Shown here: piece after piece, positions 28,443 to 37,368 of the stretch | Layout of the letters: the number at the start of each line of letters is the position of its first letter | Numbering within the stretch: position 1 is the stretch's first letter | NCBI GenBank assembly: GCA_025456015.1 | Contig: JALOLK010000005.1 | Location: 1 to 59,577 of the forward strand | Direction of reading: 5' to 3' | Length of the DNA: 59,577 bases | Source: Candidatus Nanopelagicales bacterium | Lineage (GTDB): Bacteria; Actinomycetota; Actinomycetes; S36-B12; CAIYMF01 | Notes under the pieces: model-generated | Told to the model about the DNA's origin: nothing | What the model saw: the letters and a program-made list of their open reading frames with translations, nothing else | The model's database searches: none | Made by a program: the position numbers and the translations under genes

Positions 28443-28708
28443 GTGCTCCAGCCGCCACCCCGCCCGCCACCAGGGACCTCCGGGCGACCGCGCGCAGCGT
28501 GGCCCCGCTGATCGCGATGGGAGCCGCCTGGGGCATCCGCAAGGCCATGGCGAAGGGCTTCGAGTCCAGGACCGGCCGCCCCGCGCCGCTGGTGCGCTCA
28601 CGGCAGGCGCCGATCCTGGAGAAGATCCTCTGGGCGGCGGCGATGGCCTCGATGCTGGCCCTCGTCGAGGCGCTGGTCTACAAGGTGCTCGACGACGAGG
28701 TCGACTGA
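28439..28708 (+). CDS. DUF4235 small membrane protein
   Basis: 89 residues. One N-terminal hydrophobic region (SVAPLIAMGAAWGIRKAM) and a C-terminal one (LWAAAMASMLALVEALVYKV) flank a basic stretch, as in DUF4235 proteins. Translation is coupled to DUF3093 by a 4-nt ATGA overlap. Function unknown. Confidence 0.85.
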   Translation: MSAPAATPPATRDLRATARSVAPLIAMGAAWGIRKAMAKGFESRTGRPAPLVRSRQAPILEKILWAAAMASMLALVEALVYKVLDDEVD

Positions 28709-28730
28709 CCGGCGTCCTGCGTGGCACGAC

Positions 28731-29033
28731 TCAGGCAGCGCACTCCCGGCAGATCGGCATGCCGTCCTTCTCGCCGGCGAGCTGGCTGCGGTGGTGCACC
28801 AGGAAGCACCGCCCACACGTGAACTCGTCGGCCTGTCGCGGCAGGACCCGCACGCTCAGGCTCTCGTCGGACAGGTCGGCGCCGGGCAGCTCGAGGTTCT
28901 CGGCGAGCTCGGTCTCGTCGACGTCGACCGTCGAGGCGGCCTTGTCGACGCGCCGGGCCTTCAACTCCTCGATGGAGTCCTCGGCAAGCCCGTCGTCATC
29001 GGTCTTGCGCGGCGCGTCGTAGTCGGTGGCCAT
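28731..29033 (-). CDS. DUF4193 zinc-ribbon-like protein
   Basis: 100 residues, corresponding to M. tuberculosis Rv2699c. It opens with MATDYDAPRK, has a central acidic region, and ends with two CxxC pairs (FTCGRCFLVHH and PICRECAA) that probably form a zinc ribbon. The conserved FTCGRCFLVHHRSQLA is diagnostic. Role unknown; transcription-related zinc ribbons look similar. It starts at ATG 29033 with a GGGGGAG-type Shine-Dalgarno and converges on DUF4235 with a 22-nt gap. Confidence 0.93.
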   Translation of the reverse strand: MATDYDAPRKTDDDGLAEDSIEELKARRVDKAASTVDVDETELAENLELPGADLSDESLSVRVLPRQADEFTCGRCFLVHHRSQLAGEKDGMPICRECAA

Positions 29034-29200
29034 GTGTCGTGCACTCCCCCCATGATGGGAATCGGCTGATCTCGGCTCGGTACAACGCCGGACGGGTCGG
29101 CAGTATGCCCGATCCGGGGCATGATGCTGCACCATGGCGCCGAACGGGCGCGCGACACCAGCCCCGGCGCCCCACCTGTCTGGCCCACTTGGAGGACCCC

Positions 29201-29719
29201 ATGCCGCTGTACGCGATCGGCGAGCGCACCCCGACGATCGACCCCACCGCCTTCGTGCACCCCGACGCCGTGCTCATCGGCGCCGTGGTGGTGGGTCCCG
29301 AGTCCTCGATCTGGCCGACCGCGGTGCTGCGCGGGGACTCCGGCCGGGTGGTGATCGGGGCCCGCACCTCGATCCAGGACGGCTCGGTGCTGCACTGCAC
29401 CTCAGAGGTGGACACCGTGGTGGGCGACCGGTGCGTCGTCGGGCATCGCGTGCACCTCGAGGGCTGCACCTTGGAGGACGACAGCCTCGCCGGCTCCGGC
29501 TCGGTCATCCTGCACCGCGCCGTGGTCCGCTCCTGGGGGTTCGTGGCGGCCGGGGCGGTGGTCTCGCCGGGCACCGAGGTGCCCAGCGGCGCGATGGCGA
29601 TCGGCGTGCCGGCCCGCATCCGGCCCGACGCTGCGCCGCGGGGGATGATCGAGGCCTCCGTGCAGACCTACGTGGCCAACGCGCACTGGTACAACGCCGA
29701 GCTGCGCCGGCTCAGCTGA
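29201..29719 (+). CDS. Gamma-carbonic-anhydrase-like left-handed beta-helix protein, variant metal site
   Basis: 172 residues built of hexapeptide repeats (AVLIGAVVVGPESSIWP, VVIGARTSIQDGSVLH, VVGDRCVVGHRVHLEG) followed by C-terminal helices, the trimeric left-handed beta-helix of gamma carbonic anhydrases. Family members coordinate zinc or iron through three histidines. Here His65 (SVLH) and His82 (VVGH) are present. Where the family has GHxxxxHGC the sequence reads GHRVHLEGC, so the third ligand position is Glu87, with a histidine two residues earlier (His85). Carbonic anhydrase activity is therefore uncertain. ATG 29201 has GGAGG upstream. A small helical protein gene follows 14 nt later. 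Confidence 0.85.
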   Translation: MPLYAIGERTPTIDPTAFVHPDAVLIGAVVVGPESSIWPTAVLRGDSGRVVIGARTSIQDGSVLHCTSEVDTVVGDRCVVGHRVHLEGCTLEDDSLAGSGSVILHRAVVRSWGFVAAGAVVSPGTEVPSGAMAIGVPARIRPDAAPRGMIEASVQTYVANAHWYNAELRRLS

Positions 29720-29733
29720 GGACAGGGGATCCG

Positions 29734-30135
29734 ATGGGCATCACGTCAGTCGCCGGCATCGCCGAGCTGGCCTCGGGGCTGGCCGAGCGGGCGGTCGACT
29801 CCTACCGTGCCCGGCTCGCCGCACAGGTCCAGCGTCGTCGCATCGACGGCCTGCGCGGCGCCGTGCTCGCGCACGCCTCGCTCGCGGCGGTCGGGATGAC
29901 CGTGGACGTCATCGCGCTGCAGGTCCGGGTCGGCGCGGTGCAGCGCGCCCTCGACGAGGCCATCGAGGCCGGTGACCTCGCGAGCGCCGAGGTGCTGCGC
30001 GCCCAGCAGGTGGCCCTGCTCGCCGAGCCCTCCGCCGGCGCCCGGCTCCTGGGCACCCTCGCCGAGTACCTGCCCGCCGTGCTCGCCGACCAGCGCCGCC
30101 CCGACCGGACGATCCCCGGCGACGTCGTCGCCTGA
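29734..30135 (+). CDS. Small helical hypothetical protein
   Basis: 133 residues, almost entirely alpha-helical by composition, with no signal peptide. Residues about 35-80 (RRIDGLRGAVLAHASLAAV, VDVIALQVRVGAVQRALDEA) could be amphipathic or weakly membrane-associated. Not recognised. ATG 29734 follows GGACAGGGG. It lies 14 nt after the gamma-CA-like gene and 17 nt before the molybdopterin oxidoreductase on the same strand, so the three may function together. The longer 333-residue track frame is a shadow of the gamma-CA gene. Confidence 0.65.
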   Translation: MGITSVAGIAELASGLAERAVDSYRARLAAQVQRRRIDGLRGAVLAHASLAAVGMTVDVIALQVRVGAVQRALDEAIEAGDLASAEVLRAQQVALLAEPSAGARLLGTLAEYLPAVLADQRRPDRTIPGDVVA

Positions 30136-30152
30136 GCCCTACGCTGCCGCGG

Positions 30153-32336
30153 GTGGCCACCAGCGCGCGCACCTTCTGCCGGATCTGCGAGGTGTACTGC
30201 GGCCTGGTCGCGGAGGTCGAGGACGGCCGGGTGACCGCGGTGCACCCGGACCGGGACCACCCGGTCTCCCGGGGCTACGCCTGCGTCAAGGGCCTCGGGC
30301 TGGGTGCGCTGCACGAGGACCCCCACCGGCTGGACCACCCGCTCAAGCGGGTCGGGGAGCAGTACCAGCGGATCAGCTGGGACCAGGCGATCGCCGAGAT
30401 CGGCGCCCGCGTCCGCGCGCTGGTGGACGCGCACGGCCCGCGGGCGGTGGCGCTCTACCAGGGCAACCCCACGTTCTTCAGCTTCCAGGCCGTGCTCATG
30501 TCGGCGGCGTTCGTCGAGGCGCTCGGGTCGCCGAACGTCTTCGCCTCGCACTCGATCGACACGAACAACAAGTTCCACGTCTCGACCGCGATGTACGGGC
30601 TGTCCCTGGTGCACCCGGTGCCCGACCTGCACCGCACGCGCTTCCTCATGTGCCTGGGCACCAACCCCACCGTCAGCCAGATGTCCGTGCTCACGGTCGC
30701 CGACGCCACCGGCGCCCTGCGCGGGATCGTCGCGCGGGGCGGGCGGGTCGTGGTCGTCGACCCCCGGCGCACCGAGACGGTGCGCAAGGTGGGCGAGCAC
30801 GTGCCGATCCGCCCCGGCACGGACGCCTACCTGCTCGCCGCGATGCTGCACGTGCTCACCGCCGAGCGCGCGGTGGACCTCGGCCGCGTGCGCATGGTCG
30901 CCACCGGGGTGGACGAGCTCGTGGCCGTCGTCGCGCCGTGGACCCCGGAGCGGGCGGCGGCGGTGACCGGCATCCCCGCTCCGACGATCCGCGGGCTGGC
31001 CACCGCGTACGCCGACGCCGACGGGGCGGCGCTCTACATGTCCACCGGGGTGAACATGGGGCCGTTCGGGTCGGTCGCGTACTGGCTGCTGCAGGCGCTG
31101 AACCTGCTCAGCGGCAACCTGGACCGGGCCGGGGGGCTGCTCGTCCCGGAGGGGGCCTTCGACGTGCTCCGGCTCAGCGCAGCGCTGGGCCTGGGCACGT
31201 TCGACGAGCACCGGACCACCGACGGGCGCTGGCACCGGGTGGCCGGGGCCTTCCCGGTGGCCGCGTTGCCCGACGAGATCACGACCGACCATCCCGACCG
31301 CATCCGCGCGCTGTTCGTCACCGCCGGCAACCCGCTGCACTCGGTGCCCGGCGGGAGCCGGCGGCTGGCCGAGGCCATGGGCCAGCTCGACCTCGTGGTG
31401 AGCATCGACCTCTACCGCAACGAGACCGCCGCGCTGGCCGACTACGTGCTCCCGGCGACGGACATGCTCGAGCGCAGCGACTTCGCCATCACCCATCAGG
31501 CCCTGCAGGTGGTGCCCCACGCGCAGTGGACGCCGGCCGTGGTCCCGGCGGCCCACGAGCGCCGCGAGGAGTGGCGCATCTTCTCCGACCTCGCCGAGGC
31601 GTGCGGGACGCCCATCCTGGGGCTGACGGCGGCCCATGCGCTGCCCCGGCTCAACCGCCTGCTGCGCCGGCTGCCCGGCCAGCCCGAGGTCACGCCGGAC
31701 CGCATCCTCGCGCTGCTGCTGCGGTGGGGCCGCCGCACGAGCATGCCCGAGCTGCGCCGCCACCCGGAGGGCGTGCTCCTGCCGCCCGCGCAGCCCGGCA
31801 CGTTCCTGTGCCGTCGGGTGCGGACCTCCGACCGCCTGGTGCACCTGGCCCCGCCGGAGCTCGTCGCCGATGCCGCGCGGCTGGACACCCTGGAGGCGGA
31901 GCTGTCCCGCACCGACGTGCTGCGCCTGGTCGGGCGCCGCGACCGCCGCTCGCACAACAGCTGGATGCACGGCAACCCACGCATCAGCCAGCCGGCCGGC
32001 GGCAACCGGGCGCTGCTGCACCCCGAGGACGCCGCGCAGCGAGGCATCCTCGACGGGGACCTCGTCGAGGTCGCCTCCGAGGCCGGCACCGTGCAGCTGC
32101 CCTGCTCGCTCACCGACGACGTGGCCCGCGGCGTGGTCGTCGTGCCGCACGGGTGGGGCCATGCGACCTCGGGGCATCCGCGGGCGCGCGCGCTGCCCGG
32201 TGCCAACGTCAACGACGTGATCCCCGCCGGGCCGGCGCACATGGACCCGGTGAGCGGACAGGCCGTGATGCTCGCCCACGCCGTGCAGGTGCGGCGGGTG
32301 CAGCCCCAGCCGGACACCCCGCCGGCGGTCAGCTGA
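30153..32336 (+). CDS. Molybdopterin (bis-MGD) oxidoreductase, formate-dehydrogenase/nitrate-reductase superfamily
   Basis: 727-residue cytosolic-type catalytic subunit without a Tat signal. The N-terminal [4Fe-4S] motif is FCRICEVYCGL followed by YACVKG. MGD-binding stretches include LYQGNPTFFSF, CLGTNPTVSQMS, VVVDPRRTETV, STGVNMGPFG, NLLSGNLDRAGG and ADYVLPATDMLER. The C-terminal domain has RRSHNSWMHGNPR and a VVPHGWGH element. The Mo-ligand residue cannot be fixed by eye, so the substrate is unknown. No electron-transfer partner, chaperone or cofactor gene adjoins. GTG 30153 has TACGCT 7 nt upstream (leaderless). Confidence 0.9.
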   Translation: MATSARTFCRICEVYCGLVAEVEDGRVTAVHPDRDHPVSRGYACVKGLGLGALHEDPHRLDHPLKRVGEQYQRISWDQAIAEIGARVRALVDAHGPRAVALYQGNPTFFSFQAVLMSAAFVEALGSPNVFASHSIDTNNKFHVSTAMYGLSLVHPVPDLHRTRFLMCLGTNPTVSQMSVLTVADATGALRGIVARGGRVVVVDPRRTETVRKVGEHVPIRPGTDAYLLAAMLHVLTAERAVDLGRVRMVATGVDELVAVVAPWTPERAAAVTGIPAPTIRGLATAYADADGAALYMSTGVNMGPFGSVAYWLLQALNLLSGNLDRAGGLLVPEGAFDVLRLSAALGLGTFDEHRTTDGRWHRVAGAFPVAALPDEITTDHPDRIRALFVTAGNPLHSVPGGSRRLAEAMGQLDLVVSIDLYRNETAALADYVLPATDMLERSDFAITHQALQVVPHAQWTPAVVPAAHERREEWRIFSDLAEACGTPILGLTAAHALPRLNRLLRRLPGQPEVTPDRILALLLRWGRRTSMPELRRHPEGVLLPPAQPGTFLCRRVRTSDRLVHLAPPELVADAARLDTLEAELSRTDVLRLVGRRDRRSHNSWMHGNPRISQPAGGNRALLHPEDAAQRGILDGDLVEVASEAGTVQLPCSLTDDVARGVVVVPHGWGHATSGHPRARALPGANVNDVIPAGPAHMDPVSGQAVMLAHAVQVRRVQPQPDTPPAVS

Positions 32337-32424
32337 CGTCGGGCTCCGGCATCGGGCTGCGCCGTCCCGTCGAGTTCCGGGGCGTGGAGCGTGCGCGGGC
32401 CCGACGCGGTCCAGGACTGCCGGC

Positions 32425-33294
32425 TCAGTCGCGGTCGGCGCCCGCCTCGGTGAGCAGGGCCAGCCAGGCCTGCGCCAGGTGCGCGGGGGCCACCCAGGTG
32501 AGCTCCGTGGACGGCTCCCCGCCCCCCGGTCCGCCGACCGAGAGGCCCGCCTCGGCGGCGACCAGTGCGCCGGCGGCGTAGTCCCACCGGTTCAGGCCGC
32601 GCTCGTAGTAGCAGTCGACCAGTCCTGCGGCCACCCAGCACAGGTCGACGGCGGCGGCGCCCGCGCGGCGGATGTCACGGACCTCGGGCAGCACCATCGC
32701 CAGGGCCCGGGCCTGGGCTGCGCGGCGCTCGCGCGCGTAGCCGAACCCGGTGGCCACCAGGCACTGGCCCAGCTCCTCGGGCTCGGTGGGCACCAGGGGC
32801 CCGACCCGGCCCGAGCCCTCGACGCGACGCGCGCCCTGGCCGCGGACCGCCACGAAGGTCTCCGCCAGCACCGGGACCGCGACCACCCCGACCTCGACGA
32901 CCCCCTCGACCTCGACGGCCACGCTCACCGCCCAGCCCGGCAGGCCGTACAGGTAGTTCACCGTGCCGTCGAGCGGGTCGAGCACCCAGCGCACCCCGGT
33001 GGTGCCCGACCGGTCGGCGCCCTCCTCCCCCAGGATCGCGTCCTCGGGCCGCTCGGCGCGGATGGCCTGCACCAGCAGCGTCTCGGCCGCGGTGTCCATC
33101 TGGGTCACCACGTCGGTGCGCGTGGACTTCGTGGACACCTCGAGGCGGCCGTGCCGGCCGGCCAGCAGCAGCGCCCCGGCCGCCGCCGCGGCCCGCCAGG
33201 CCAGCGGCAGCAGCGGGTGCTCCAGGTCGAGCCCGCTCGGCAGCGTCGGGGCCCCGGCGGTCGGCTCCGATGCGCCCGCGGCACCCGCGCTCAC
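32425..33294 (-). CDS. suhB: Inositol monophosphatase family protein (SuhB-like)
   Basis: 289 residues. The metal-dependent phosphatase motifs are [22 protein letters not shown] (DPxDGTxN) and the C-terminal NRWDYAAG (WD). In actinobacteria inositol from this reaction feeds phosphatidylinositol and mycothiol synthesis. Position matches M. tuberculosis suhB (Rv2701c). Start GTG 33294 forms a GTGA overlap with the hemH stop, so it is coupled to hemH; the longer track frame extends into hemH. The 88-nt gap to the converging oxidoreductase gene contains only a weak 8-bp inverted repeat. Confidence 0.93.
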   Translation of the reverse strand: MSAGAAGASEPTAGAPTLPSGLDLEHPLLPLAWRAAAAAGALLLAGRHGRLEVSTKSTRTDVVTQMDTAAETLLVQAIRAERPEDAILGEEGADRSGTTGVRWVLDPLDGTVNYLYGLPGWAVSVAVEVEGVVEVGVVAVPVLAETFVAVRGQGARRVEGSGRVGPLVPTEPEELGQCLVATGFGYARERRAAQARALAMVLPEVRDIRRAGAAAVDLCWVAAGLVDCYYERGLNRWDYAAGALVAAEAGLSVGGPGGGEPSTELTWVAPAHLAQAWLALLTEAGADRD

Positions 33295-34340
33295 GCCGGG
33301 TCCGATCCGCACAGGGCGGGCCGGGGGCCCCGTGGGTTCGGGCAGCAGCCCGGCGCGCACGGCGTGACCCGGGGGCCGAGCCCGCCCAGCGCGGGCCGGG
33401 CGACCTCGCTGGCCCCGTCGGCGGCCGCGCGCTGCTCGGCCAGCAGGTCGGCCACCATGGCCACGAAGCGTGGATCGGTGCCGGGCGTGGCCGCACGCGC
33501 CACCGGCAGGCCCACGTCGGCGGCGGTCTGCGCCGCCACCGTGTCGAGGTCCCAGATGACCTCCATGTGGTCGCTGACGAAGCCGATCGGGACCATCGCC
33601 GCCCCGGGCACGCCGGCGCGGGCCAGCGCGGCCAGGTGGTCGCTGATGTCGGGCTCGAGCCACGGGACGTGCGGCGCCCCCGAGCGGGACTGGTAGACGA
33701 GGTCCCAGGCGCCAGGGCGACCCACCGCGCTGGCGACCACCTCGGCGAGGTCGCGGTGCTGGGCGACGTAGTCGCACCGGTCCGCATCGGCGGTGGGGAT
33801 CGAGTGGGTGGTGAAGACCAGGCGGGCACCGGGGGGCAGCTCCGCCAGTGCGGCTCGGGTGGCCTCGACGACCGGCTCGACGAAGCCCGGGTGGTTCCAG
33901 TACGTCCGCAGCTTGTGCACCTGCGGCTGCCACGCCGGGTCCTCGGCCTGCACCTCGGCCAGCGCCTCGGCCAGGTTCTCCCGGTACTGCCGACAGCCGG
34001 AGTACGAGGAGTAGGCCGAGGTGAGGAAGGCGAAGACCCGGGTCGCCCCCAGGTCGCGTGCCTCGCGCAGGGCCTCGGGCAGCAGGGGGTGCCAGTTGCG
34101 GTTGCCCCAGAGGACCGGGAGGGTCTCGCCCCGCTGGTCCAGCTCGCCGCGGACCGCGGCGACGAGCGCCCGGTTCTGCGCGTTGATCGGCGACACGCCG
34201 GCGAAGTGCGTGTAGTGCGCGCCCACCTCGACCAGGCGCTCGCGCGGGATCCCGCGGCCGCGGGTCACCCGCTCGAGGAACGGCACGACGTCGTCAGGGC
34301 CCTCCGGGCCGCCGAACGACACGATGAGCAGGGCATCCAC
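33291..34340 (-). CDS. hemH: Coproporphyrin ferrochelatase (CpfC/HemH)
   Basis: Inserts Fe(II) into coproporphyrin III, the step between the HemY/CgoX and HemQ enzymes encoded 30 kb away. 349 residues. [15 protein letters not shown] opens the chelatase fold; the catalytic histidine is in [11 protein letters not shown], and [18 protein letters not shown] is the second conserved block with the acidic pocket. SSYSGCRQY plus a C-terminal cysteine cluster ([10 protein letters not shown]) match the cysteines that ligate a [2Fe-2S] cluster in actinobacterial ferrochelatases. GTG 34340 is chosen; the track start lies 60 nt upstream. It is coupled to suhB by GTGA and divergent from sepH. Confidence 0.94.
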   Translation of the reverse strand: MDALLIVSFGGPEGPDDVVPFLERVTRGRGIPRERLVEVGAHYTHFAGVSPINAQNRALVAAVRGELDQRGETLPVLWGNRNWHPLLPEALREARDLGATRVFAFLTSAYSSYSGCRQYRENLAEALAEVQAEDPAWQPQVHKLRTYWNHPGFVEPVVEATRAALAELPPGARLVFTTHSIPTADADRCDYVAQHRDLAEVVASAVGRPGAWDLVYQSRSGAPHVPWLEPDISDHLAALARAGVPGAAMVPIGFVSDHMEVIWDLDTVAAQTAADVGLPVARAATPGTDPRFVAMVADLLAEQRAAADGASEVARPALGGLGPRVTPCAPGCCPNPRGPRPALCGSDPA

Positions 34341-34441
34341 GGCACCCGATCCTTGCCGACGCCCGCCGCTGCGGCCACCGCGGGGCGGACTGCGGCACAA
34401 TGGCCGCTGTTCGGCGCCCCGGCGGCCCTGCGAGGAGACCC

Positions 34442-35599
34442 ATGCGTGAGCTGACGTTCGACGGGCTGTCCCCCGACGGCGCTCGACTGGTGCTGGCCGG
34501 CAAGGACGGCCAGAAGTACACCGTCGCCATCGACGAGCGCCTCGTGGCGGCGGTGCGCCGCGACCGGGCGCGGATGAGCCAGGTGGAGCTCGAACAGGCC
34601 GGGCAGCTGCGCCCGCGCGAGATCCAGGCCCGCATCCGGGCAGGGGCCACCGCTGAGGACGTCGCCGCCGCCAGCGGCCTGCCGCTGGAGCACGTGCGTC
34701 GGTTCGAGGGCCCGGTGCTCACCGAGCGCGCCTGGGTGGCCCAGCAGGCGCAGGCCACGGAGGTGCGCCGGCCCGGCGGGGACATCGAGCTCGGCGACCT
34801 GGTGTCCGAGCGCCTGCACGCCGCCGGGGTGGACCCCGCCGACCTCGCCTGGGACGCCTGGCGCCGCGACGACGGCCTCTGGGTCGTGATCGTGACCTTC
34901 CCCATGCCGCCGAACACCCACGTGGCGACCTGGACCTACGACAGCGGCAGCCGCACCATGACCGTCGCCGACGACAACGCCCGGGCGCTCTCGGCGATCA
35001 CCTCCGAGGAGCCGCTGCGCCTCGTGGCGGCCCGGCCCCTGCTCGCGGCCGTGGCCCCGGTCGGGGACGCCGACGAGGAGCCGGAGGACTCGCCGGTGGC
35101 CATCCTGACCCCGCGTCCGTGGGGCGGGGCCGGCGTCGCGGATTCCGCGGACGACGCCGACGACGCCCTCCTCGAGGGTGATGACGGCCCGGTGGACCGC
35201 GACGACGAGGCCGACGAGCCGGCCGAGCCGGCCGAGCCGGCCGACGACGAGGGGACCGTCGAGGCGCTGGAGGCCGAGCTGGCCGACGAGCGCGAGCAAC
35301 AGGCCCTGGCCGAGGCCGCCGTCGTGGGGCTGCACGACCCCGACGACGAGGTTCTGCTCGACGACGCTGGTGATGTCGACGGCAGTGACGTCGAGGATCC
35401 CGACGCCCTCGAGGACGCCGGGGTCGACGAGCCGGGTGAGCCGGATGACGAGGAGGCCGCGATCGGGGCGACCGCCGACGCGGAGGATGTGCCGCTCTTC
35501 GACGCCCCGGCACCCAAGCCGGCTGCACGGCCCGGCCGACCGGCCGTGCCCAGCTTCGACGACATCCTGTTCGGCCCCGGGCCCAAGACCCAGGACTGA
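34442..35599 (+). CDS. sepH: SepH cell-division regulator (DUF3071)
   Basis: Actinobacterial protein that binds FtsZ and promotes its assembly during septation. 385 residues. The N-terminal DUF3071 domain begins [18 protein letters not shown] and contains the helix-turn-helix-like [20 protein letters not shown]. The middle is a long acidic linker (about 210-355) and the extreme C-terminus has the conserved [10 protein letters not shown] motif. ATG 34442 follows GAGGAG. It is divergent from hemH, with about 100 nt of shared promoter DNA, in which I see no distinct operator. Confidence 0.92.
   Translation: MRELTFDGLSPDGARLVLAGKDGQKYTVAIDERLVAAVRRDRARMSQVELEQAGQLRPREIQARIRAGATAEDVAAASGLPLEHVRRFEGPVLTERAWVAQQAQATEVRRPGGDIELGDLVSERLHAAGVDPADLAWDAWRRDDGLWVVIVTFPMPPNTHVATWTYDSGSRTMTVADDNARALSAITSEEPLRLVAARPLLAAVAPVGDADEEPEDSPVAILTPRPWGGAGVADSADDADDALLEGDDGPVDRDDEADEPAEPAEPADDEGTVEALEAELADEREQQALAEAAVVGLHDPDDEVLLDDAGDVDGSDVEDPDALEDAGVDEPGEPDDEEAAIGATADAEDVPLFDAPAPKPAARPGRPAVPSFDDILFGPGPKTQD
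35216..35242 (+). repeat. 9-nt tandem repeat (GAGCCGGCC x3) in sepH linker
   Basis: Three perfect copies of GAGCCGGCC encode EPA-EPA-EPA in the acidic linker of SepH. They are in frame, so slippage would change linker length without a frameshift. Confidence 0.8.
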
Positions 35600-35706
35600 C
35601 CTCGACCGGCCGGCCCAGCCGAGACGCGGACTGACCCGCTCCGGTCCCGGTCCCCCGCGCAGGACCGACGCGTCCCAGCCGGTCGTCCCCGGCCTAGGCT
35701 GCCCGG

Positions 35707-36048
35707 GTGAGCCGGATCTTCACCATGAGCGTCGCCTCGGTCTACCCGCACTACGTCGCGAAGGTGGAGCGCAAGGGCCGCACCCAGGCCGAGCTCGACG
35801 AGGTCATCGGCTGGCTCACCGGCTTCGATGCGGCCGAGCTCGCCGAGCACCTCGAGGCCGGAACGAGCTTCGCGGACTTCTTCGCGCAGGCGCACCTGCA
35901 CCCCAACGTCGGCCTGATCACCGGGAGCGTCTGCGGCGTGCGGGTGGAGAGCATCGAGGACCCCCTCATGCAGCAGATCCGCTGGCTGGACAAGCTCGTG
36001 GACGAGCTGGCCAAGGGCCGGTCGATGGAGCGGATCCTGCGCACGTGA
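35707..36048 (+). CDS. DUF2200 family protein
   Basis: 113 residues. It matches DUF2200: [21 protein letters not shown] at the start, then [29 protein letters not shown] and the C-terminal [21 protein letters not shown]. Function unknown. GTG 35707 has TAGGCT 6 nt upstream, so it is probably transcribed alone as a leaderless message. The 107-nt gap after sepH holds nothing else recognisable. Confidence 0.92.
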   Translation: MSRIFTMSVASVYPHYVAKVERKGRTQAELDEVIGWLTGFDAAELAEHLEAGTSFADFFAQAHLHPNVGLITGSVCGVRVESIEDPLMQQIRWLDKLVDELAKGRSMERILRT

Positions 36049-36152
36049 GGGCCCCGAGCTCCCTCCGATGACCTGACCGATCCGACCCCCGGCCACAGCC
36101 AGCGCTGTTGCCGCAGCCACTCCACCGACAGCAGCGCCGTGCCCTCGTCCGC

Positions 36153-36593
36153 TCAGCTGGCGGCGCGGCGCACCAGCTCCGTGAGCTTCGCCTCGACCTC
36201 GGGGGTCACCGCGGTGACGGCGAAGGCAGTCGGCCACATCACGCCATCGTCGAGCATGGCGAACTCGTTGAACCCGACCTCGGCATAGCGCACCTTGAAC
36301 TTGCCGGCGGGCTTGCAGAAGACGAGCACCTTGCCGTCGCGGGCGTAGGCGGGCATGCCGTACCAGGTCCGCGGCGCGAGGTCGGGCACGGTGCTCGTCA
36401 CGATCGCGTGCAGGGCCTGGGCCACGGCGCGGTCGGTGCCGTCCATCTCGGCGATCGCGGCCCGGCAGGCCTGCGCGTCGGCCTCGGCCCGCTTGGCCCC
36501 GCTGCCGCGCTGCGACGTGCCCCTGACCTCGGCCGCGCGGGCCTTCATCGCCGCGCGCTCCTCGGCGCTGAAGCCCTCCTGCGTCCCGGACAT
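36153..36593 (-). CDS. DUF1801 (YdhG-like) domain protein
   Basis: 146 residues. A charged N-terminal helix (FSAEERAAMKARAAEVRG) precedes a DUF1801 core with WYGMPAYARDGKVLVFCKPA, FKVRYAEVGFNE and a C-terminal LTELVRRAAS. No function is assigned to the family. ATG 36593 has GAGAGGAG upstream. It converges on DUF2200 across about 100 nt with no clear hairpin. Confidence 0.86.
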   Translation of the reverse strand: MSGTQEGFSAEERAAMKARAAEVRGTSQRGSGAKRAEADAQACRAAIAEMDGTDRAVAQALHAIVTSTVPDLAPRTWYGMPAYARDGKVLVFCKPAGKFKVRYAEVGFNEFAMLDDGVMWPTAFAVTAVTPEVEAKLTELVRRAAS

Positions 36594-36688
36594 GGCTGCT
36601 CCTCTCGTCCCCGTGCGCCTGGCGAGTCTAGGTGGGCCCACGCGCTCGGGCCCCGCCGTCCGGCCGTCCCGCGCACACCCCCGGCTCG

Positions 36689-36768
36689 GATCGCGTTCGA
36701 TCTGCGAAGCCCTTCCCCGGATCCCGACCGGTCTCGATCGGCCGGACCGGCCGAGATCGATCGCGATC
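36689..36768. repeat. Palindromic intergenic element A (80 bp), related to element B
   Basis: The outer arms at 36689-36703 and 36754-36768 pair over 15 nt with one mismatch. An inner TCGGCCGG-A-CCGGCCGA inverted repeat lies within the 50-nt centre. The left half (GGATCGCGTTCG, then AGCCCT, then CGATC) aligns with element B at 37265-37344 in the same orientation. It sits just beyond the 3' end of the DoxX gene, where a terminator is expected. Confidence 0.65.
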
Positions 36769-36876
36769 GCGGCGGCGCTGGGGGCGTGTGGCGGCGCGGA
36801 TCCGAGCCACCCGCGGAGGCGGGCGGGGCTGGGCGGCGCAGATGCGCTGGGCCGCTCGCAGCGCTGCGGCAGCAGC

Positions 36877-37236
36877 TCAGCGCACGGGGCTGCGCCAGGC
36901 GGCGCGCATCATCGGCACCTGCAGCGGCAGCCGAGCCCAGGCGGCCGCCTTCTGCCACGTGGGTCGGCGGCTGCCCTGCAGGTCCAGGGCCATCTGGAGG
37001 TTGCCGACCCAGATCACCGCCAGGGTCGCGGTCGCCGCCCCAGGGGCCCAGCGCCGGCGCGTGACCAGGCCCGCCGCACAGGCGAGCTCGGCCACGCCGC
37101 TGCCCAGCACCCACGGCCGGGGATCCCCCAGCCACATCGGGATGAGGGGTTCGAAGACCTCGGGGCGCACCAGGTGCACCACGCCGCTGCCGCCCAGGGC
37201 CGCGGCGACCATCGTGGTGCCCACCGGCAGGTCCAT
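36877..37236 (-). CDS. DoxX-like small membrane protein
   Basis: 119 residues with about four hydrophobic segments: MDLPVGTTMVAAALGGSGVV, WVLGSGVAELACAAGLV, GAATATLAVIWVGNLQMAL and a short terminal one. HLVRPEVFEPLIPMWLGDPR between the first two is typical of the DoxX-like group. Function unknown; membrane proteins of this group have been linked to redox or thiosulfate metabolism in some organisms. ATG 37236 has TAGCAT 7 nt upstream (leaderless). It is flanked on both sides by related palindromic elements. Confidence 0.82.
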   Translation of the reverse strand: MDLPVGTTMVAAALGGSGVVHLVRPEVFEPLIPMWLGDPRPWVLGSGVAELACAAGLVTRRRWAPGAATATLAVIWVGNLQMALDLQGSRRPTWQKAAAWARLPLQVPMMRAAWRSPVR

Positions 37237-37264
37237 GCGCCGGATGCTAGCCGCCCGCCCCACG

Positions 37265-37344
37265 GATCGCGTTCGGTTCGAGCAGCCCTCACCCCGATCA
37301 CGATCGGTTTCGATGCACCCGGTCGTCGGAGACCGAACGCGATC
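37265..37344. repeat. Palindromic intergenic element B (80 bp), related to element A
   Basis: Perfect 13-bp arms GATCGCGTTCGGT (37265-37277) and ACCGAACGCGATC (37332-37344) enclose 54 nt that include the smaller palindrome CGATCACGATCG. It has the same overall size and left-arm sequence as element A, 576 bp away. It lies after the P450 gene's 3' end and before the DoxX promoter. Confidence 0.7.
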
Positions 37345-37368
37345 GGGCGGGGCCGGGTCGACTGGGGG

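Noticed and set aside
32337-32406. CGTCGGGC/GCCCGACG inverted repeat between the Mo-oxidoreductase and suhB
   Set aside because: 8-bp arms around a ~54-nt loop are weak evidence at this base composition; not called as a terminator.
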